Assembly (NCBI GenBank): GCA_026995985.1
Contig: JALWNF010000084.1
Coordinates: 1 to 5,382, forward strand
DNA length: 5,382 nucleotides
Direction: 5' to 3'
Origin: Campylobacteraceae bacterium
GTDB lineage: Bacteria; Campylobacterota; Campylobacteria; Campylobacterales; Sulfurovaceae
Part shown: piece by piece, positions 5,172-5,382 of the stretch
How positions within the stretch are numbered: position 1 is the stretch's first letter
How the letters are laid out: every line of letters begins with the position of its first letter
Notes under the pieces: model-generated
Seen by the model: only the letters and a program-made list of their open reading frames with translations
Databases searched by the model: none
Told to the model about the DNA's origin: nothing
Made by a program: the position numbers and the translations under genes

Positions 5172-5382
5172 TAGTTACGTCTCCTTTTGCTGATACTGCC
5201 CATGTATGAATACCATTTCTATGGTATACACCCTCTACACCTAGAGTATCTCTTTCTTGTTTAACAGTTGGTTGGATATGACCTGCATCATCTCTTGCAC
5301 GGCTACAAAGAAGAATATCTTTTCCTTCATACTTATACATATAAGAGAATCTTGTCCAAGCCTTTTCAAGTACAAGACCTTT
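5152..5382 (-). CDS. soxC: SoxC, molybdenum subunit of sulfane dehydrogenase, C-terminal end only
   Basis: SoxC belongs to the sulfite oxidase family. It holds the molybdenum cofactor and, with SoxD, oxidises sulfane sulfur on SoxYZ in the periplasm. Only the last 76 residues are in view. The frame is open to the window edge, and the Met codons at 5343-5338 are internal. The visible part, KAWTRFSYMYKYEGKDILL, then CSRARDDAGHIQPTVKQ, VYHRNGIHTWAVSAKGDVTNV, is the C-terminal dimerisation-type domain of this family, with the typical SRA-D-D/E-G-xxQP and YHxNGI-TW patterns. The catalytic Cys and cofactor residues lie outside the window. It overlaps soxD by 20 bp, which supports co-translation of the two subunits. 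The order soxC-soxD-soxY-soxZ also supports the call. Confidence 0.92.
   Translation of the reverse strand, partial: KGLVLEKAWTRFSYMYKYEGKDILLCSRARDDAGHIQPTVKQERDTLGVEGVYHRNGIHTWAVSAKGDVTNVQILS
5181..5188 (-). promoter_or_regulatory. Strong ribosome binding site of soxD inside soxC
   Basis: AAAAGGAG on the minus strand lies 9 nt before the soxD ATG, within the soxC coding sequence. It supports the start at 5171 and the 20-bp overlap. Confidence 0.75.

Overview
The window looks like chromosomal DNA from a sulfur-oxidising Campylobacterota (Epsilonproteobacteria) of the Sulfurimonas/Sulfurovum kind. This is inferred from the AT-rich composition, the compact overlapping genes, and a soxC-soxD-soxY-soxZ block standing without soxX, soxA or soxB. 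In that group the sox genes are commonly split into a soxXYZAB-type cluster and a separate soxCDYZ cluster. No RNA gene, mobile element or CRISPR array is visible.

Left half, plus strand (1-2841): the 3' part of prfB (release factor 2, already open at the window edge) is followed after 46 bp by a gene for an exported two-domain rhodanese. That gene overlaps a small MOSC-domain gene, which in turn overlaps by one base a gene for a 147-residue protein I do not recognise. The tight packing suggests that at least the last three genes are co-transcribed.

Right half, minus strand (5382-2895): this reads in the order soxC (C-terminal end only), soxD, soxY, soxZ. SoxYZ is the carrier that holds the sulfur substrate on a C-terminal cysteine thiol. 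SoxCD is the sulfane dehydrogenase that oxidises the carrier-bound sulfane sulfur, with molybdopterin in SoxC and two c-type hemes in SoxD. Together they form the later oxidation branch of periplasmic thiosulfate oxidation. soxC and soxD overlap by 20 bp. soxD and soxY are separated by 191 bp densely filled with inverted repeats, and soxY and soxZ by 58 bp. The two half-windows converge on a hairpin at 2840-2869 that probably ends transcription from both sides.

The most unusual item is the tiled set of perfect inverted repeats between soxD and soxY. It could separate expression of the SoxCD enzyme from that of its carrier. Secondary points are the SoxY tail ending GGCEG rather than the classical GGCGG, a probable lipid anchor plus pentapeptide-repeat stalk on SoxD, and a rhodanese-MOSC pair sitting beside sox genes. 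I see no clear evidence of a wholly new system; most of the window is a recognisable sulfur-oxidation locus.
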